A DNA stretch of 50,894 nt from Rippkaea orientalis PCC 8801 (GCF_000021805.1 NC_011721.1:1-50894); one strand, 5' to 3'. Counted from the stretch's first letter, positions 1-9,303 are shown. The notes: generated by a model from the letters alone, not told the origin. Numbers and translations: made by a program.

Positions 1-141
1 TAAGGGAAGGAACAGTCAACAAGGTTAATATCTCACAAAAAACCTCTCTGTTGCCTGTTCTATCTTCCAAAGAGAGTTCACCGTGAGGTCATTTATATAA
101 GTCTAATTCCTAACCAATTTTTATCCTGCGGGGTCGTAGAA

Positions 142-501
142 ATGCAAGCCCAAAAACTAATGTTGATTATCAGTTTTCTGATCCTTTGTTTGCCGATTCT
201 TGCTCATGCTAAACCGATTAAAGTTCAAGCAGGAAATGTCACCATTATGAGAGGAGAAAATCGACACATTGAAGTCGATACAGGGAGGATTAGGATCAGC
301 GTTCCTCGACAACCAATAGAAACGGAAAGCGATGATGATTATTTCGACAATGAAGATGAATTTAATTCCTCAAATTCACGACAAACGCTTCAAAATTCCT
401 CTTGTGGTACAAGAAGTGTTCAATCCAGTCAACAGACTAATATTAATGGGTCTAGACGAACAGTCACCCAAACGAACATCTCAAATAATATCTGTCGGTA
501 A
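142..501 (+). CDS. Small exported Q/N-rich protein
   Basis: I do not recognise a named family. The 119-aa product starts with a signal peptide (hydrophobic core about residues 6-20, cleavage plausible after AHA). An acidic patch (about 64-74) is followed by an S/N/Q-rich tail with spaced glutamines and asparagines and two cysteines, similar in style to the curlin-like proteins at 1660-2736 and 49853-50884. It lies 19 bp upstream of another small exported protein and is probably co-transcribed with it. Export is a confident inference; a role in a surface fibre is only a suggestion from composition and neighbours. Confidence 0.75.
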   Translation: MQAQKLMLIISFLILCLPILAHAKPIKVQAGNVTIMRGENRHIEVDTGRIRISVPRQPIETESDDDYFDNEDEFNSSNSRQTLQNSSCGTRSVQSSQQTNINGSRRTVTQTNISNNICR

Positions 502-520
502 TTCACTCAGGAGATTAACC

Positions 521-892
521 ATGAAAGTCAATCCTTTAAGCGTAGGTTTATTGTCCATTGCTAGTTTAATAACCATCGCATCTGTTGTTCCTCAATCTGC
601 TTGGGCACAGTGTGTACAATCTCACACAGGAGTTCAATTAAATATGGGAAAATCACCCGCAGAACAAACCCATAATACTCAATTTGATAATCAAGGAAGT
701 TGTACAGGGAATGTTACTTCTAGTACCTCAACTCAGCTTAATTTAGGAGGTGATAACCCACGTCAACATCAAGAAGTTCGTCAGCAAACTCGTGGGGGTC
801 GTGGTAATCCTTCTGGAGTCAATGGACCGACAGTCAGTGTTGATGTGGTAACTCCGGTTAATGTTCAAACTCCTCAAAATTTTCCTTATTAA
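521..892 (+). CDS. Small exported Q/N/G-rich protein
   Basis: The start is the ATG at 521, preceded by an AGGAG ribosome binding site; an open frame upstream from 332 is only overlap with the previous gene. The product is about 123 aa with a clear signal peptide ending QSAWA, then a mature region rich in Q, N, G, S and T with two cysteines and repeated motifs such as QLNMG and QLNLGG. That composition resembles secreted amyloid-like or matrix proteins. It follows the gene at 142-501 closely, so an operon is likely. No enzymatic motif is visible. Confidence 0.75.
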   Translation: MKVNPLSVGLLSIASLITIASVVPQSAWAQCVQSHTGVQLNMGKSPAEQTHNTQFDNQGSCTGNVTSSTSTQLNLGGDNPRQHQEVRQQTRGGRGNPSGVNGPTVSVDVVTPVNVQTPQNFPY

Positions 893-977
893 TCAGGAAT
901 TAGGGGATTGTAGATGGTTGATTTAGCTATCCTTTAAAACCTGATCAACCTCTAGCTGTTTCGTCTTCAATCTCTTA

Positions 978-1095
978 AGTGATCACACAAAATTAATTAC
1001 ACAGTTGGGAGAGGGAACGGGTAACAGGGAACAGATAAGAGATGCAGCCATTCTAACTTCTGATTAAAGTGTGTCATTAATTTTGTTCATGAACT
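978..1095 (+). mobile_element. MITE with IS630-type ends
   Basis: A 118-bp segment flanked by TA dinucleotides (976-977 and 1096-1097). Its left end, AGTGATCACACAAAATTAAT, matches the right terminal inverted repeat of the complete IS630 at 10486-11568; its right end carries the inverted ACAAAATTAAT core. There is no coding capacity. TA target and shared ends fit a non-autonomous derivative mobilised by an IS630/Tc1-type transposase. The segment between the ends (1003-1060) includes a GGGAAC/GGGAACAG-type low-complexity stretch. Confidence 0.7.
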
Positions 1096-1192
1096 TACCT
1101 CTAATCTCAACTTTTTTTCAGACTATCGATAGGGAATAAATAGGTAATTGTTCCCTATATTTAACATTCGTGGGTAAGTCCTAATAGAGAAG

Positions 1193-1636
1193 ATGTCCAT
1201 GACAGCGAAAAATTTTATTTTTTTTTCTTGTTTAGTTATTTTGGTAACAACTATGATTAATATAGGATCTCAAAAAATGAGAAATAATTATTCTTTCTCT
1301 CAATCGTATCAAGAACAGAGTACAAGCGTTAATCTTAGCTTATCTGATTTAGAGAGTCCTTGTATTCTCAGTATTAGTTCTTCTAAATCCGAGACTCAAT
1401 TAACCATCGAAATATCCCTGAATGATCAACTAATAAAAAGCTTTACAGGTCATGATAATAGGATGGATTTATCTCCTTATTTAACGGCAGGTCAGCAAAG
1501 AATTTTAATATCAGGCAATTATAGTCCTAGTAATGCTTCCATCAAAATTAAACTCCAAGGAAAAAACACTTATATTAATCAAGAAATTGCAGGAACTGGA
1601 CAACTCAGACAACAGTTAATTTTTAACATTCAATAA
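1193..1636 (+). CDS. Exported or membrane-anchored protein of unknown function
   Basis: 147 aa; ATGs at 1193 and 1199 are both possible starts and no strong ribosome binding site distinguishes them. An N-terminal hydrophobic segment (about residues 8-24) is a signal peptide or anchor. The rest looks like alternating beta-strands (short hydrophobic/polar alternation, residues 45-147), with one cysteine. It lies 23 bp before the PEP-CTERM curlin-like gene, in the same direction, so it could be an accessory or partner of that protein. I do not recognise the family. Confidence 0.65.
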   Translation: MSMTAKNFIFFSCLVILVTTMINIGSQKMRNNYSFSQSYQEQSTSVNLSLSDLESPCILSISSSKSETQLTIEISLNDQLIKSFTGHDNRMDLSPYLTAGQQRILISGNYSPSNASIKIKLQGKNTYINQEIAGTGQLRQQLIFNIQ

Positions 1637-1659
1637 CCAATTGTGTGGGAGATTGATCA

Positions 1660-2736
1660 ATGAAAAATACGATAAATTTCTTAGGATTAGCATCCATTAC
1701 CTTGTTAGGTTTTAGTTATTTTCCTGTCAGCGCACAGACTCCTCAAACCCAAATCCAGTCAATTGTTCTGGAAGGACAAGCTAACCAAGTTTCTCAAAAA
1801 ATCAATCAGTATCTGAACCTAAATTTCATTTATCTTCCTCAGATACAAGACTCAGTTATTCCCATTCCTAATTTGAATATCCAAGATAATCCTCTTAATA
1901 ACGTCACTCAAATAACCAATCAAAGGGTTTTAGGGTTTCCCTTAGTTGACACAAGTTTAATGAGTTTTACGCTTAATGATTTCTTGCAAAATGATAATAC
2001 TTTAACGGGTAAACAATTTATTACTCAAGAAATTTTGATTGAAGGTAATCTCAATTCAGTCACCCAAGAGAGTCGCCAAACCTTAACCGATTTTTTCTGG
2101 TTAGACCCATCAAGCAAGATTACAAATAACGACCATTTTTCTCAATTTTTGGATAAACTTTTGGATAGTCAAGCCTTAGATTCTCTTCAATTTGGTTTGC
2201 AAGATACCTTTGTTTTTGGTAACGATAATAAGGTTACTCAACTGATTGATCAAACCTTTGACAGTTTTATTTTAACTTCTGATGATTTTGAGTCTTGGTT
2301 TAATACTAATCTCCCTAATGAAAGTAAGGGATTAGATCCCGTTCAATTTACCGTTCAACATACTTCAATTGTTCCCAATCAAAATAATATAATTTCCCAA
2401 ACCCTCAATCAAGTGATTAGTGGAATTTCTTTTATTAATCCGAGTAATTCCTCTCAAAAAAAAGGTTTTCTCTCGTCAAATAATAACCTAATTTTTGAGA
2501 CTAATTCTGTCGTTAATTTTGATATCAATGAGTTTATTGATGGAATTTTAAATAACACCATTGTCGAAGCAACCCAAAGGAATCAGCAACGCATTCAAGT
2601 CCAAGGCAATGAAAATAAAGCAACACAAGTAAACGAACAAGCATTAACCGTTAGCGTTCCCGAACCTAGCCTTGGCAAAATAATGGTAGTCTTATTAGTT
2701 ATGATTGGGCTAGAATGGTGTTATGAAAAGCCTTAA
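1660..2736 (+). CDS. Curlin-like repeat protein with PEP-CTERM tail
   Basis: A 358-aa exported protein. Residues 1-26 form a signal peptide. Six motifs of the form (E/Q)G-x-x-N-x-V-x-Q-x-x-x-Q occur at about 37-50, 75-88, 127-140, 184-198, 237-251 and 313-327. They resemble the Q-x-G-x-x-N-x-x-x-Q pattern of curlin (CsgA/CsgB) repeats but are separated by long spacers instead of standing back to back. The C-terminus has VPEP (about 333-336), a hydrophobic stretch and a short tail, as in PEP-CTERM/exosortase substrates, although the last residues are not the usual arginines. GGGAG at about 1646 supports the start. A surface-attached fibre or nucleator role is inferred. Confidence 0.75.
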   Translation: MKNTINFLGLASITLLGFSYFPVSAQTPQTQIQSIVLEGQANQVSQKINQYLNLNFIYLPQIQDSVIPIPNLNIQDNPLNNVTQITNQRVLGFPLVDTSLMSFTLNDFLQNDNTLTGKQFITQEILIEGNLNSVTQESRQTLTDFFWLDPSSKITNNDHFSQFLDKLLDSQALDSLQFGLQDTFVFGNDNKVTQLIDQTFDSFILTSDDFESWFNTNLPNESKGLDPVQFTVQHTSIVPNQNNIISQTLNQVISGISFINPSNSSQKKGFLSSNNNLIFETNSVVNFDINEFIDGILNNTIVEATQRNQQRIQVQGNENKATQVNEQALTVSVPEPSLGKIMVVLLVMIGLEWCYEKP

Positions 2737-2888
2737 CCTAGGCTCTTTTGTCAAGAATAGTTCCCTGCTGACGATAGTACCTTGAAAACTTATCCCTATT
2801 GATGATAGGATCACAAAATTTTCAGCTATTAGTCTAATTTAATGATAAAAACTGTTATCGGAGTTCTTAATAAGTCCTAAATTAAGCC

Positions 2889-5276
2889 ATGCCTCCCATT
2901 AGCCTTGGTACCAGTCACTCCAAATTGGCCTTAGAAACAGGTCAAGCTAAGTTGTGGATTCTCCTAATTGGGGTTAATGACTACCAGGATTTGAATCTAC
3001 CGAGACTGAGTTATCCGGCCTTAGACTGTCAAGGGTTAAGTGACTCCTTACTGGAAGCAACCCAAGCGTTTCCGCAAAAAAATATTATCATTCATCATGA
3101 TTTTGCCCCACAAAAACCCCTTCTCGAAACTGTCAAAACCAGTTTAGAGACGATTGTTACTTCAGCCAAAACCCAAGATACCATTCTCTTTTATTTTTCC
3201 GGCCACGGGTTACTAGAAACCCAAAGTCAGGAAACCGTTCTTTGTGTAGCGGATACCCAAACCGATAATCTTCTGAAGACAGGACTCATCCTGCAAGAAT
3301 TACTGCAAAGATTGAGTCAATGTTCAGCCCATTGTCAAGTGATTTGGCTAGATGCTTGTCACTGTGGCAACATGACCCTACGGGGAGCCAAAGGGTGTAC
3401 GGAAGAACCGTCATGGGATGATCCCACCAGTCAATTATTAGCAACTCTACGCCAGAAAGCCGCCAAAAGTAAAGGCTTTTATGCCCTATTATCCTGTGAT
3501 CAGGGACAAAAATCTTGGGAGTTTCCCGACTTAGGCCATGGAGTCTTTAGTTACTTCCTAATGCGAGGGTTGCGCGGGGAAGCGGCCGATGGCAAAGGGG
3601 TCATTAAAGCTGATGAACTCTATCAATATGTTTATAATCAAACCCTCAATTATATTGACAAAATTAATCAACAACTGCGGTTAATCAACCAACAAAGACG
3701 ATGTCGAGGAGAATCGCACCTTTATTCCGAATATTCCTTACAAACCCCCAAACGCATCGTTGAAGGGGTGGGAGAACTCATTTTAGGATTAAAATCCCCT
3801 AGTCCATCGCCGCGCGATCGCCGTTATGCGCTGATTGTGCAAGGATGTCCCGAAAATCAGACGCTCAAGGCCTTAGGGGAAGTATTAACCACAGAAGGCC
3901 AGTTTTCCGTCACAGTCCTCTGTCCCGTGGGAAAAGAAGCCTTAGCCGTACGCCAAGAGATTCAAGCGTTTTTGCAACGGCGATCGCCCTTAGACCCCAA
4001 TCATGACCCCCTGTCCCCCTCCGATACCATCTTGCTCTATCTGCGAGGACAGTTGGAAGTATCAGCGACAGGAGACTCCGATTGGGTTCTCGAAAACGGC
4101 ATTAAACTGAGTCGTTCTTGGTTGAGACAGGAATTGCGTCGCTGCCATTTAGCCCAACAAATCGTCATTTTAGACGGATATGGAACGGGTTTACTCGAAG
4201 AGTGGATCGAAGAACTCCAACTGGGCTTAGATCAGGGACAATGTTTATTAGCTGCCCTCAACCCCCAAGGGGAACCCGATTTGTTTGCTCAAATTCTCCT
4301 CGACTCCCTGGTGGCCGCCAATCCCCAAGTCGGGTTATCGGGAGCCCAATGGCTTAGTCTATTGCAAAAAAACTGCGAACAACTCTGTCTACCTTTTTCC
4401 GCCTGGCTTTCGGGAATACAAGGAGTTATTGATATTTTACCAGGGAAACATCAAGAAACTTTATTCCCCCTTCATCCTCCTTCCCGAGTTCTTAACCCTT
4501 CTTCTGCTACGCTACAGCAAGAACAAACTGCGGTCACCCCCTCACCCTCTCACCCCCTCACCCTCTCCCCAGAACAATACGCCAACCTATCAGCGTTTTT
4601 GACCCAGTTAATTGGTCCGGTGGCTGTCCCCTTGTTGCAGTCCGCTTTAGAAGAAACAACCAGTATAAAAGAGCTATGGCAAACCTTAGCACAATATCTG
4701 ACTCCCACTCAAAAACCCCAATTTGATCAATGGGCGATCGCTATGTTCAAAGAAGAAAAGAAGATTGACTCTCCCCCCGTCCCCCCATCCCCCCGTCCCC
4801 CCCTCTCCCCGTCCCCCCCTCTCCCCCTTTCCCCCGAACAGTACAGTCAATTAGCATCGGTTCTCAAAGCCATCATCGGACCGATCGCCCCCACCTTGTT
4901 AGACCAGATGGCCGAACCGGATCAACCCCCCGAAGGATTAATCGCTCGTTTAAAAGAGTATCTAACTCCCCTTGAATGGACTGAGTTTGAACAACAGTTA
5001 GTCTCAGTGTTCGGAAACAACGAAACCCCTAAGCTGACTGTTATTTCCGAGCCTGTACCCCCATCAGAATTAACATCAGGGGGGTTAGATGACCCCTTCA
5101 TCCAACAGTGTGAACAAGCGTTAACTCAACTAATCGGGCCCGTCGCTCACTTTATTATGGAAACCACCTTAGAGGATCGCCCTGGAATAACCCGAACCGA
5201 ATTGATTGAAGCGATCGCCTCTAGGATTTCCGACCCCCAGGAATCGGCTAACTTTCGTCAACACTTTTTTCCGTAA
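2889..5276 (+). CDS. Orthocaspase (caspase-like cysteine peptidase) with three C-terminal repeats
   Basis: Residues 20-260 form a caspase/C14 peptidase domain: catalytic His106 in FSGHG and Cys157 in DACHCG, both in the expected context. A less conserved middle region (about 300-530) follows. The C-terminus has three copies of a helical module of about 65 residues, each with an L-I/IGP-hydrophobic signature (about residues 565-630, 650-715, 735-795). The modules are joined by proline-rich linkers encoded by C-rich low-complexity DNA (about 4540-4570 and 4770-4835). Family knowledge: bacterial orthocaspases cleave after Arg/Lys and have been linked to stress signalling. The sigma-like gene begins 69 bp downstream in the same direction. 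The substrate is unknown; the repeats are probably protein-interaction modules. Confidence 0.88.
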   Translation: MPPISLGTSHSKLALETGQAKLWILLIGVNDYQDLNLPRLSYPALDCQGLSDSLLEATQAFPQKNIIIHHDFAPQKPLLETVKTSLETIVTSAKTQDTILFYFSGHGLLETQSQETVLCVADTQTDNLLKTGLILQELLQRLSQCSAHCQVIWLDACHCGNMTLRGAKGCTEEPSWDDPTSQLLATLRQKAAKSKGFYALLSCDQGQKSWEFPDLGHGVFSYFLMRGLRGEAADGKGVIKADELYQYVYNQTLNYIDKINQQLRLINQQRRCRGESHLYSEYSLQTPKRIVEGVGELILGLKSPSPSPRDRRYALIVQGCPENQTLKALGEVLTTEGQFSVTVLCPVGKEALAVRQEIQAFLQRRSPLDPNHDPLSPSDTILLYLRGQLEVSATGDSDWVLENGIKLSRSWLRQELRRCHLAQQIVILDGYGTGLLEEWIEELQLGLDQGQCLLAALNPQGEPDLFAQILLDSLVAANPQVGLSGAQWLSLLQKNCEQLCLPFSAWLSGIQGVIDILPGKHQETLFPLHPPSRVLNPSSATLQQEQTAVTPSPSHPLTLSPEQYANLSAFLTQLIGPVAVPLLQSALEETTSIKELWQTLAQYLTPTQKPQFDQWAIAMFKEEKKIDSPPVPPSPRPPLSPSPPLPLSPEQYSQLASVLKAIIGPIAPTLLDQMAEPDQPPEGLIARLKEYLTPLEWTEFEQQLVSVFGNNETPKLTVISEPVPPSELTSGGLDDPFIQQCEQALTQLIGPVAHFIMETTLEDRPGITRTELIEAIASRISDPQESANFRQHFFP

Positions 5277-5345
5277 AACAGGAAAGAAGCAATAAAGGGT
5301 AAAATAGGATTCTTCAGCCATAAAAATAACCTTGACCAATGAGAT

Positions 5346-6539
5346 ATGCAAAAACGTGGCAGCGTTCTGGAGATTTTTTCCACTTTTTTACAGTTTGAGA
5401 GTGACTGGATCAGTCGTTGGATCGCCGATCCCAAACTGCACCGGAGTATGCAGCAATGTCTGTCTCAATCCTCACAATCTCAAGAATCTAACCATTTTTG
5501 GGCTCTCTACTGGCATAAAGTTTGGCAAACCCAAAAAAGTCCCCTAGCCTCCGCTCATCTTTGCGCCTATCTTCAGGAAGCGAGTTATTGGACGGCTAAA
5601 AAAATGACCATGACCTTTGGCAGCAGTCTGTCTCTCATGGACTTATTTCAAATTGCCCTGCTCAAAATTGACAAAATTTTCCAAACATTCAACCCGCAAC
5701 AGGGCACCAATTTAGAACAATATGCCAGCCTGGTTTTTCGCAGTATTATTAAAGACGAATTACGCCAACGACGGGAAATCGATCTCTGTACCAATTGGGC
5801 ACTATTGCATAAATTGAGCCAGAAAAAACTCCTTGAAGCCCTGCAATTTCAAGGACTGAACCCAGAGGCGATCGCCGAATACCTCCTGGCCTGGAAATGT
5901 TTTCAAGCCCTTTATGCCCCCAGCCAAGGGAGAAGCACTCGCAAGATTCCTGAACCTGACGCGACTATGTGGGGGCAAATCTGTCAAGTTTATAACCAAC
6001 AGAGCTTTAAAAAGCCGTTAGAACCCGATATCCTCAAAAAAAGGCTAGAGACCTGTGCCAAAGCAGCGCGAGCCTATTTATACCCCCAAATGCTGTCTGT
6101 TGATGCCCCTAAACCAGGACAGGAAGAGGGATCTTTCCTCGATAGCCTCTCCCTCGATCTGCAACATTCCTTAGAAAGCGAGATTATTGCCCAAGAAGAA
6201 GAAGAAATAAGAAAACAAGAGCGAGAACAAATTAATGGCGTTTTATTAAGAGCCTTAATTAAATTTGATGTTCAATCCCAACGATTGCTACAGATGTATT
6301 ATGGTCAAGGTCTCACGCAACAGGAGATCGCCCAACAACTAGAAATCAAACAGTATACCGTGTCTCGCCGTCTTGCTAGTCAGCGAAAAACCCTAATTCT
6401 CACCTTAGGACAATGGGCGCAGAACACCCTGCATTATTCTCTCGATGCGGACGTACTTAATAAAATAAACACGATTCTCGAAGAGTGGCTCAAAGTTCAC
6501 TACCATCACCCTGACCTTAGTGCAAGAGAAGTAGAGTAA
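5346..6539 (+). CDS. Sigma-70-like RNA polymerase factor
   Basis: A 397-aa protein. Residues about 75-150 look like sigma region 2, including an LFQ-x-A-L-x-KI-x-K-x-F-x-P helix. Residues about 310-350 form a region-4-like helix-turn-helix (LTQQEIAQQL...YTVSRRLA). A long charged insert separates them, unlike short ECF factors. This architecture, followed immediately by a DUF1822 gene, is a recurring cyanobacterial arrangement. Only 6 bp separate it from 6545-7720. It probably redirects transcription under a condition sensed by this operon; the regulon cannot be read from the sequence. Confidence 0.8.
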   Translation: MQKRGSVLEIFSTFLQFESDWISRWIADPKLHRSMQQCLSQSSQSQESNHFWALYWHKVWQTQKSPLASAHLCAYLQEASYWTAKKMTMTFGSSLSLMDLFQIALLKIDKIFQTFNPQQGTNLEQYASLVFRSIIKDELRQRREIDLCTNWALLHKLSQKKLLEALQFQGLNPEAIAEYLLAWKCFQALYAPSQGRSTRKIPEPDATMWGQICQVYNQQSFKKPLEPDILKKRLETCAKAARAYLYPQMLSVDAPKPGQEEGSFLDSLSLDLQHSLESEIIAQEEEEIRKQEREQINGVLLRALIKFDVQSQRLLQMYYGQGLTQQEIAQQLEIKQYTVSRRLASQRKTLILTLGQWAQNTLHYSLDADVLNKINTILEEWLKVHYHHPDLSAREVE

Positions 6540-6544
6540 GTCCA

Positions 6545-7720
6545 ATGACTGCTGATTTAACCGTTTTCCCTGAATTTGACCCTAACCAATTCTATCTAGA
6601 ACTGGCTGAAAATACCCTAGCCCGTGGCTGGCAACACATTGACCGCTATTCTGTCATCAGTCGTCGCTGGCAAGCTTACCTCAATCAAGTAGCCCTCACG
6701 ACCTTTCTCGCTTGGCTACAAGAAGAACAGTCCATTAAAGCCAAAATCTGGCCGAATCGTTCTGCTTTGCCCACTTTTTGGGAAGTGGTCGAGGGAACAG
6801 CCATTGAATTTGAGGGGGTACGACTATTATTGCTCCCCACCGATAGCTTAGACGTGAGTGAAATAAGAGTACCCCAAGAGTGGGTTGATATTCCCAGTTG
6901 GGTTGCGGATTATTATCTGGCCATTCAAATTAATCCCGATGACGGTTATTTGCGGGTTTTTGGCTATACCACCCATCGTCAGTTAAAAACGAAAGGACGC
7001 TATGAGGCGGGCGATCGCGTTTATACTTTGTCAGAGACGGATCTCATTACCGATCTCGATCTCCTCTGGATCACCCGTCAATTGTGCCCAGAGGAACAGT
7101 TACGGGAAACCGTTGCCCCCTTACCCCCCTTACCCCTAGTCCAAGCCGAGAACCTTTTAGTCCGTTTGGGGCAATCCTCTGTCCTCTTCCCTCGTTTAGA
7201 AATCCCCTTTCAACTCTGGGGCGCACTCCTTGAACAGGATGGCTGGCGGCAGCGACTCTATGAACACCGCATCGGCATCACCGAACAATGGTCTGTCCCC
7301 CAATGGCTGGAAACAGGGATATCGCAGGCAGCCCAAGCGTTAGGATGGAATAGTACTCAATGGCAACCCAGTTTCGTTGTTGCTAGAGGTACGCCATCCG
7401 TTTCCTCCTTCAGGGTTTTTTCCCGCCCTCTGGTGATTGCTCAACAGCCCTATGAGTTGCGGGTTTTCCCCCAAGGTTTGCCAGAACAGGGCATTTGGCG
7501 TTTTGAGTTGTGGAGTTCTTCTCCCAATAGCTATATCCCTAAGGGCATGAAATTAAGACTTCTCACCGAAGATTTACAGTCTTTTGAGAACAATGAAGAT
7601 ATTGCTATTAATAACGTTGATTTACTGTTTGTCGAAGTTGCTTTAAGTCCTGGGGAAAGTTTAATCTGGGAAATTGAGCCTTCCCCCGATAACTATCAGC
7701 GAGAAATTCTACGGTTTTAA
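6545..7720 (+). CDS. DUF1822 family protein
   Basis: 391 aa, recognised as DUF1822 from its opening (LAEN...RWQ-x-YLNQV-L-x-F-x-WL) and its tryptophan-rich beta-strand body. No signal peptide or catalytic motif is visible. DUF1822 genes are typically found next to cyanobacterial sigma-70-like factors and this one starts 6 bp after one, so it may be an anti-sigma or sensor partner; that is inference from context. The operon ends here: the next 190 bp have no gene and then mobile elements begin. Confidence 0.85.
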   Translation: MTADLTVFPEFDPNQFYLELAENTLARGWQHIDRYSVISRRWQAYLNQVALTTFLAWLQEEQSIKAKIWPNRSALPTFWEVVEGTAIEFEGVRLLLLPTDSLDVSEIRVPQEWVDIPSWVADYYLAIQINPDDGYLRVFGYTTHRQLKTKGRYEAGDRVYTLSETDLITDLDLLWITRQLCPEEQLRETVAPLPPLPLVQAENLLVRLGQSSVLFPRLEIPFQLWGALLEQDGWRQRLYEHRIGITEQWSVPQWLETGISQAAQALGWNSTQWQPSFVVARGTPSVSSFRVFSRPLVIAQQPYELRVFPQGLPEQGIWRFELWSSSPNSYIPKGMKLRLLTEDLQSFENNEDIAINNVDLLFVEVALSPGESLIWEIEPSPDNYQREILRF

Positions 7721-7914
7721 GGTAGGGTGTTGGAAATGTGAAAGGTAGGGGTTAATTTGTATATCTCTCTTCTGTCAATCTAGGCAGAAGAATAACAAAA
7801 GTCATGCCAACAATAAACCAAATATCGTAAACAATCAAAGTCATTAAATTTGGCAATAAGCCTAGGAAAACCTAACGATAATTGAGGGATAGGAAAAATT
7901 TTCAGCCATCTTAA
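7721..7914. repeat. Gene-free stretch with a solitary IS701-type end
   Basis: No ORF is credible here. CTCTCTTCTGTCA at 7765-7777 equals the terminal repeat of the IS701-type fragment at 22838 and of the MITE at 22106-22279, but no partner inverted end is present nearby. It is probably a leftover of an element whose other end was removed when the IS at 7915 arrived or when adjacent DNA was deleted. Confidence 0.5.
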
Positions 7915-7915
7915 C

Positions 7916-8802
7916 TCACATCTTGCACCTGACGAGACAAAGTTCCAAACCGTGTTCATAAAACCAGGGATTTAGTAACTTTAACTTCTTGAGAAGAGAA
8001 AGGAGTAAAATGTGAGGAAGTAGCAAAACTAAGGCTTTTTGGGCTGAATCATACCAGTCTAAATCATCAAAGTTACTATTGTGTAAATAGACCCAGTAGG
8101 CTAACATATAAGAAAGGAAAGAAAGAATTAACCAACGATAAACCCCTAATAAAGTTTTTTGCCCAAAACGGTGAAGACTAAACTGATGTTTTGCGGTTTT
8201 AAAGAAACCCTCTATTGGCCATCGATATTTTCCCCATCTAATGATAGTTTTTTCCTTCATGGGTTTCGTTGAAATGACAAATCGTTTAACTCGTTTCCCA
8301 TTACGTTTCAGCCATACCCATGAGACAAATACTGGAAAATTTAAACCCTGTAGATAGACTCACATCTTGCGTGTAAACCCTTCTTATGATTATAGACCCT
8401 AACCAAGTCTTTCAGATGAGGAAACTTACCCACTTTTTCAAGAGTTGTTAAATCTAGAATAACTTGTAAAATGGGTTTTCTTCCTTTTCCTCTTTCGGAT
8501 AAAATAAGATTTAAAATAAAAGAACGAATAGTCTTTATTAGAGAACGAGTTGACCAATTATAATGATTTAAAAAACGACTAATAGCACTTTCTGATTTAG
8601 TCTGACAATGATGAGGAACTGCATTTCCTTGTCCATCCAACAATAATCCTAAAATAGATTCTAGGGTTTCTTTTTGATAAATTGTAGGCATTAACTCTTT
8701 TAAAGTGGAGAGTAATTCCTCTGCTTGGTGCGCGTGCTGGTTCCGAGGAGACCTCGGAACAGTTCGCTCCGCAACTTGAGGTAAAATAGTCTGTGGAAAC
8801 AT
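7916..8802 (-). pseudogene. Internally deleted DDE transposase
   Basis: The N-terminal half reads from ATG 8802 (a TTG at 8820 is an alternative) to about 8371, ending in YNHKKGLH. The C-terminal half begins at about 8358 with YLQGLNFPV and includes WPIEGFFK, the E-containing part of an IS4-like DDE fold. Between them the middle of the catalytic domain, including one aspartate, is missing and is replaced by 12 bp of the element's own terminal repeat, causing a frameshift and an early stop. It cannot make an active transposase, so any movement must have been in trans or by recombination. Confidence 0.8.
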
Positions 8803-8861
8803 CGTTATCTTATTAAACAAGAGAACTATATTACCATAGTTACCTTAGATAGAAATGGAAA

Positions 8862-9263
8862 ATGCCAAGGACTGAGAGTGAACTAGAAAAAACTCAACGA
8901 GCAGACCGCATTAGAGAAGCTATAGACTCTTTAAAACGGGAAATATCTGAAATTGAGGCTTCAGGATGGATAGCTCCTCGTGATTGTTATATAGCGAGGT
9001 ATCGAGCTAAAGGCGCGAAATATCGTTATTGGTATTATCAACTTAAGGCATCATCAGCCGTCTTTCCAAAAGCTAATAAAAAAGGGGAATTTTCCCGTTT
9101 TAAACATTTGGGAAAAGCCGGAAGTCAAGCACATATAGATGGTGTTAACGCTGTTATTAGAAGAAGTAAAATTGACCAGTTAACTTCGGCTATTGAAGAT
9201 TTATATGAAAGTTGGTTAGATTTATATCCTGATGAAGAAAAGCCTGGCCATAGGGTGGAGTAA
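8862..9263 (+). CDS. IS passenger protein of unknown function
   Basis: 133 aa, start ATG 8862, divergent from the defective transposase with 41-59 bp between the starts. The sequence is highly charged: an N-terminal coiled-coil-like helix (residues 3-34, ELEKTQRADRIREAIDSLK), a basic aromatic middle (YRAKGAKYRYWYY, about 48-60), and an acidic C-terminal helix. No cysteine pair or known catalytic motif is seen. The same protein is encoded without change in the second copy at 23586-23987. It may be a nucleic-acid-binding accessory protein; this is unproven. A hairpin terminator follows at 9304-9330. Confidence 0.65.
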   Translation: MPRTESELEKTQRADRIREAIDSLKREISEIEASGWIAPRDCYIARYRAKGAKYRYWYYQLKASSAVFPKANKKGEFSRFKHLGKAGSQAHIDGVNAVIRRSKIDQLTSAIEDLYESWLDLYPDEEKPGHRVE

Positions 9264-9303
9264 AATAAAGAGTGCGTTGGGTTTTTGTTAGTTCTTAATT
9301 GTT

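Noticed and set aside
332-520. Longer start for the 521-892 gene
   Set aside because: Translation before 521 overlaps the previous gene, has no signal-like character, and the ATG at 521 has an RBS followed by a signal peptide.
4118-4602. Two ORFs inside the caspase gene in other frames
   Set aside because: They follow frame shadows and proline-rich DNA; no RBS and no sensible composition.
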